64,000 bases of DNA from contig QEVO01000004.1 of assembly GCA_003577275.1 (NCBI GenBank), forward strand, positions 248,001 to 312,000, read 5' to 3'. The stretch's first letter is position 1; each line of letters starts with the position of its first letter. Below, in pieces: positions 63,494 through 64,000 of this stretch. The translations under genes were made by a program, and so were the position numbers. The DNA is from Pseudomonadota bacterium. Its GTDB lineage: Bacteria; Pseudomonadota; Alphaproteobacteria; Sphingomonadales; Govanellaceae. The notes under the pieces were generated by a model that saw only the letters and a program-made list of their open reading frames with translations, ran no database searches and was not told the DNA's origin.

Positions 63494-64000
63494 TTAACCC
63501 TTTCTCTTCTTCTCGTGACGCGAGCGAACGATGAACTTGGTCGTCGCCTTGTTGGTGCGCGTCTTTTTGCCCTTGGTCGGCTTGCCCCACGGCGTCACCG
63601 GGTGACGGCCGCCCGAGGTGCGGCCTTCGCCGCCGCCATGCGGATGGTCAATGGGGTTCATGGCGACGCCGCGCACCGACGGCCGACGCCCCTTCCAGCG
63701 CGTGCGCCCCGCCTTGGCGATGGTGACGTTCTGGTGATCAGGGTTCGACACCGCGCCGACGGTGGCAAAGCAGGCACCCAGCACCTTGCGTTGCTCGCCC
63801 GAGGACAGGCGCAGGATGACATAACCTTCATCGCGGCCCACCAGTTGCGCGAACGTACCGGCCGAACGGGCGAGCTGGCCGCCCTTGCCGAGCTTCATCT
63901 CGATGTTGTGCACGATGGTGCCCACCGGCATGTTCATCATCGGCATGGCGTTGCCGGGTTTCACGTCGACCCGCTCGCCGGCAATGATCTTGTCGCCGAC
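63494..64000 (-). CDS. rplB: Ribosomal protein uL2, C-terminal part (5' truncated by window edge)
   Basis: The frame is open to base 64000, so the gene begins outside the window. About 168 of the usual 275 residues are visible, starting [20 protein letters not shown]. The [20 protein letters not shown] segment around the peptidyl-transferase-centre His is intact, as is the basic C-terminus. It is the most upstream gene of the visible S10-type operon. Confidence 0.97.
   Translation of the reverse strand, partial: VGDKIIAGERVDVKPGNAMPMMNMPVGTIVHNIEMKLGKGGQLARSAGTFAQLVGRDEGYVILRLSSGEQRKVLGACFATVGAVSNPDHQNVTIAKAGRTRWKGRRPSVRGVAMNPIDHPHGGGEGRTSGGRHPVTPWGKPTKGKKTRTNKATTKFIVRSRHEKKRKG

Noticed and set aside
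1..64000. CRISPR array, prophage, integron, transposase gene, tRNA or rRNA genes
   Set aside because: I looked for spaced direct repeats, phage or transposase motifs and tRNA-like folds on both strands and saw none. The repeats present are short, dispersed and non-coding.

Overview
The window is one contiguous piece of an alphaproteobacterial chromosome with high GC in coding sequence. The order Rhodospirillales or a close relative is the best guess. The reasons are: the gatCAB / ruvX-pyrB-pyrC-plsY-dprA-topA-rnr-rpmG / pleD-divK-DUF3572 gene order, two DUF2336 proteins, a phasin, an ATP12-type chaperone, a PleC/DivJ-like soluble histidine kinase, and the order rplQ-degP-rarA-crcB-rluC-ATP12 after the ribosomal operon. 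The lineage is an inference from gene content; no database was searched.

Layout. 1-5154: the 3' part of mfd, a FrnE-like DsbA protein, a GGDEF/EAL phosphodiesterase and a very short flagellar rod-like protein. 5158-8352: a marR-emrA-emrB efflux operon with a clear promoter/operator. 8458-14248: DUF2336 protein A, moaA, nadK, then an opposing operon of DUF2336 protein B and a PAS-PAS histidine kinase. 14466-28802: gatCAB facing left and ruvX-pyrB-pyrC'-plsY-dprA-topA-rnr facing right. Between them sits a single PEP-CTERM gene with its own sigma-54 promoter and terminator. 29070-33998: a signalling block of an Hpt/pseudo-receiver protein, pleD-divK and a second diguanylate cyclase, with rpmG, a DUF3572 protein and a HAD hydrolase interspersed. 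34092-36962: ridA, a glycerophosphodiesterase, a FemAB-like acetyltransferase and rnk. 37017-42327: clpSA, a phasin, sirC-cysH and a short fliN. 42408-52306: lipB, then the leftward runs degP-rarA-crcB-rluC-ATP12 and pccB-pccA-acyP. 52504-64000: the S10/spc/alpha ribosomal operon from rplB (cut by the window edge) to rplQ, closed by a terminator.

How the genes work together. Most of the window is housekeeping: translation, tRNA amidation, pyrimidine and phospholipid synthesis, proteolysis, sulfate assimilation and propionyl-CoA metabolism. A cyclic-di-GMP / cell-cycle theme recurs through an EAL phosphodiesterase, PleD, DivK, a second GGDEF protein, a PleC-like kinase, an Hpt pseudo-receiver and two stray flagellar proteins.

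The accessory content is small. It consists of the PEP-CTERM gene, the efflux operon and several families of short interspersed intergenic repeats. I found no phage, insertion sequence with a transposase, CRISPR array, tRNA or rRNA gene. The most interesting items are the PEP-CTERM gene with its sigma-54 promoter and a distal dyad-like site, a catalytically dead dihydroorotase fused by overlap to pyrB, a nested hairpin leader before a diguanylate cyclase, and a MITE-like repeat present twice.
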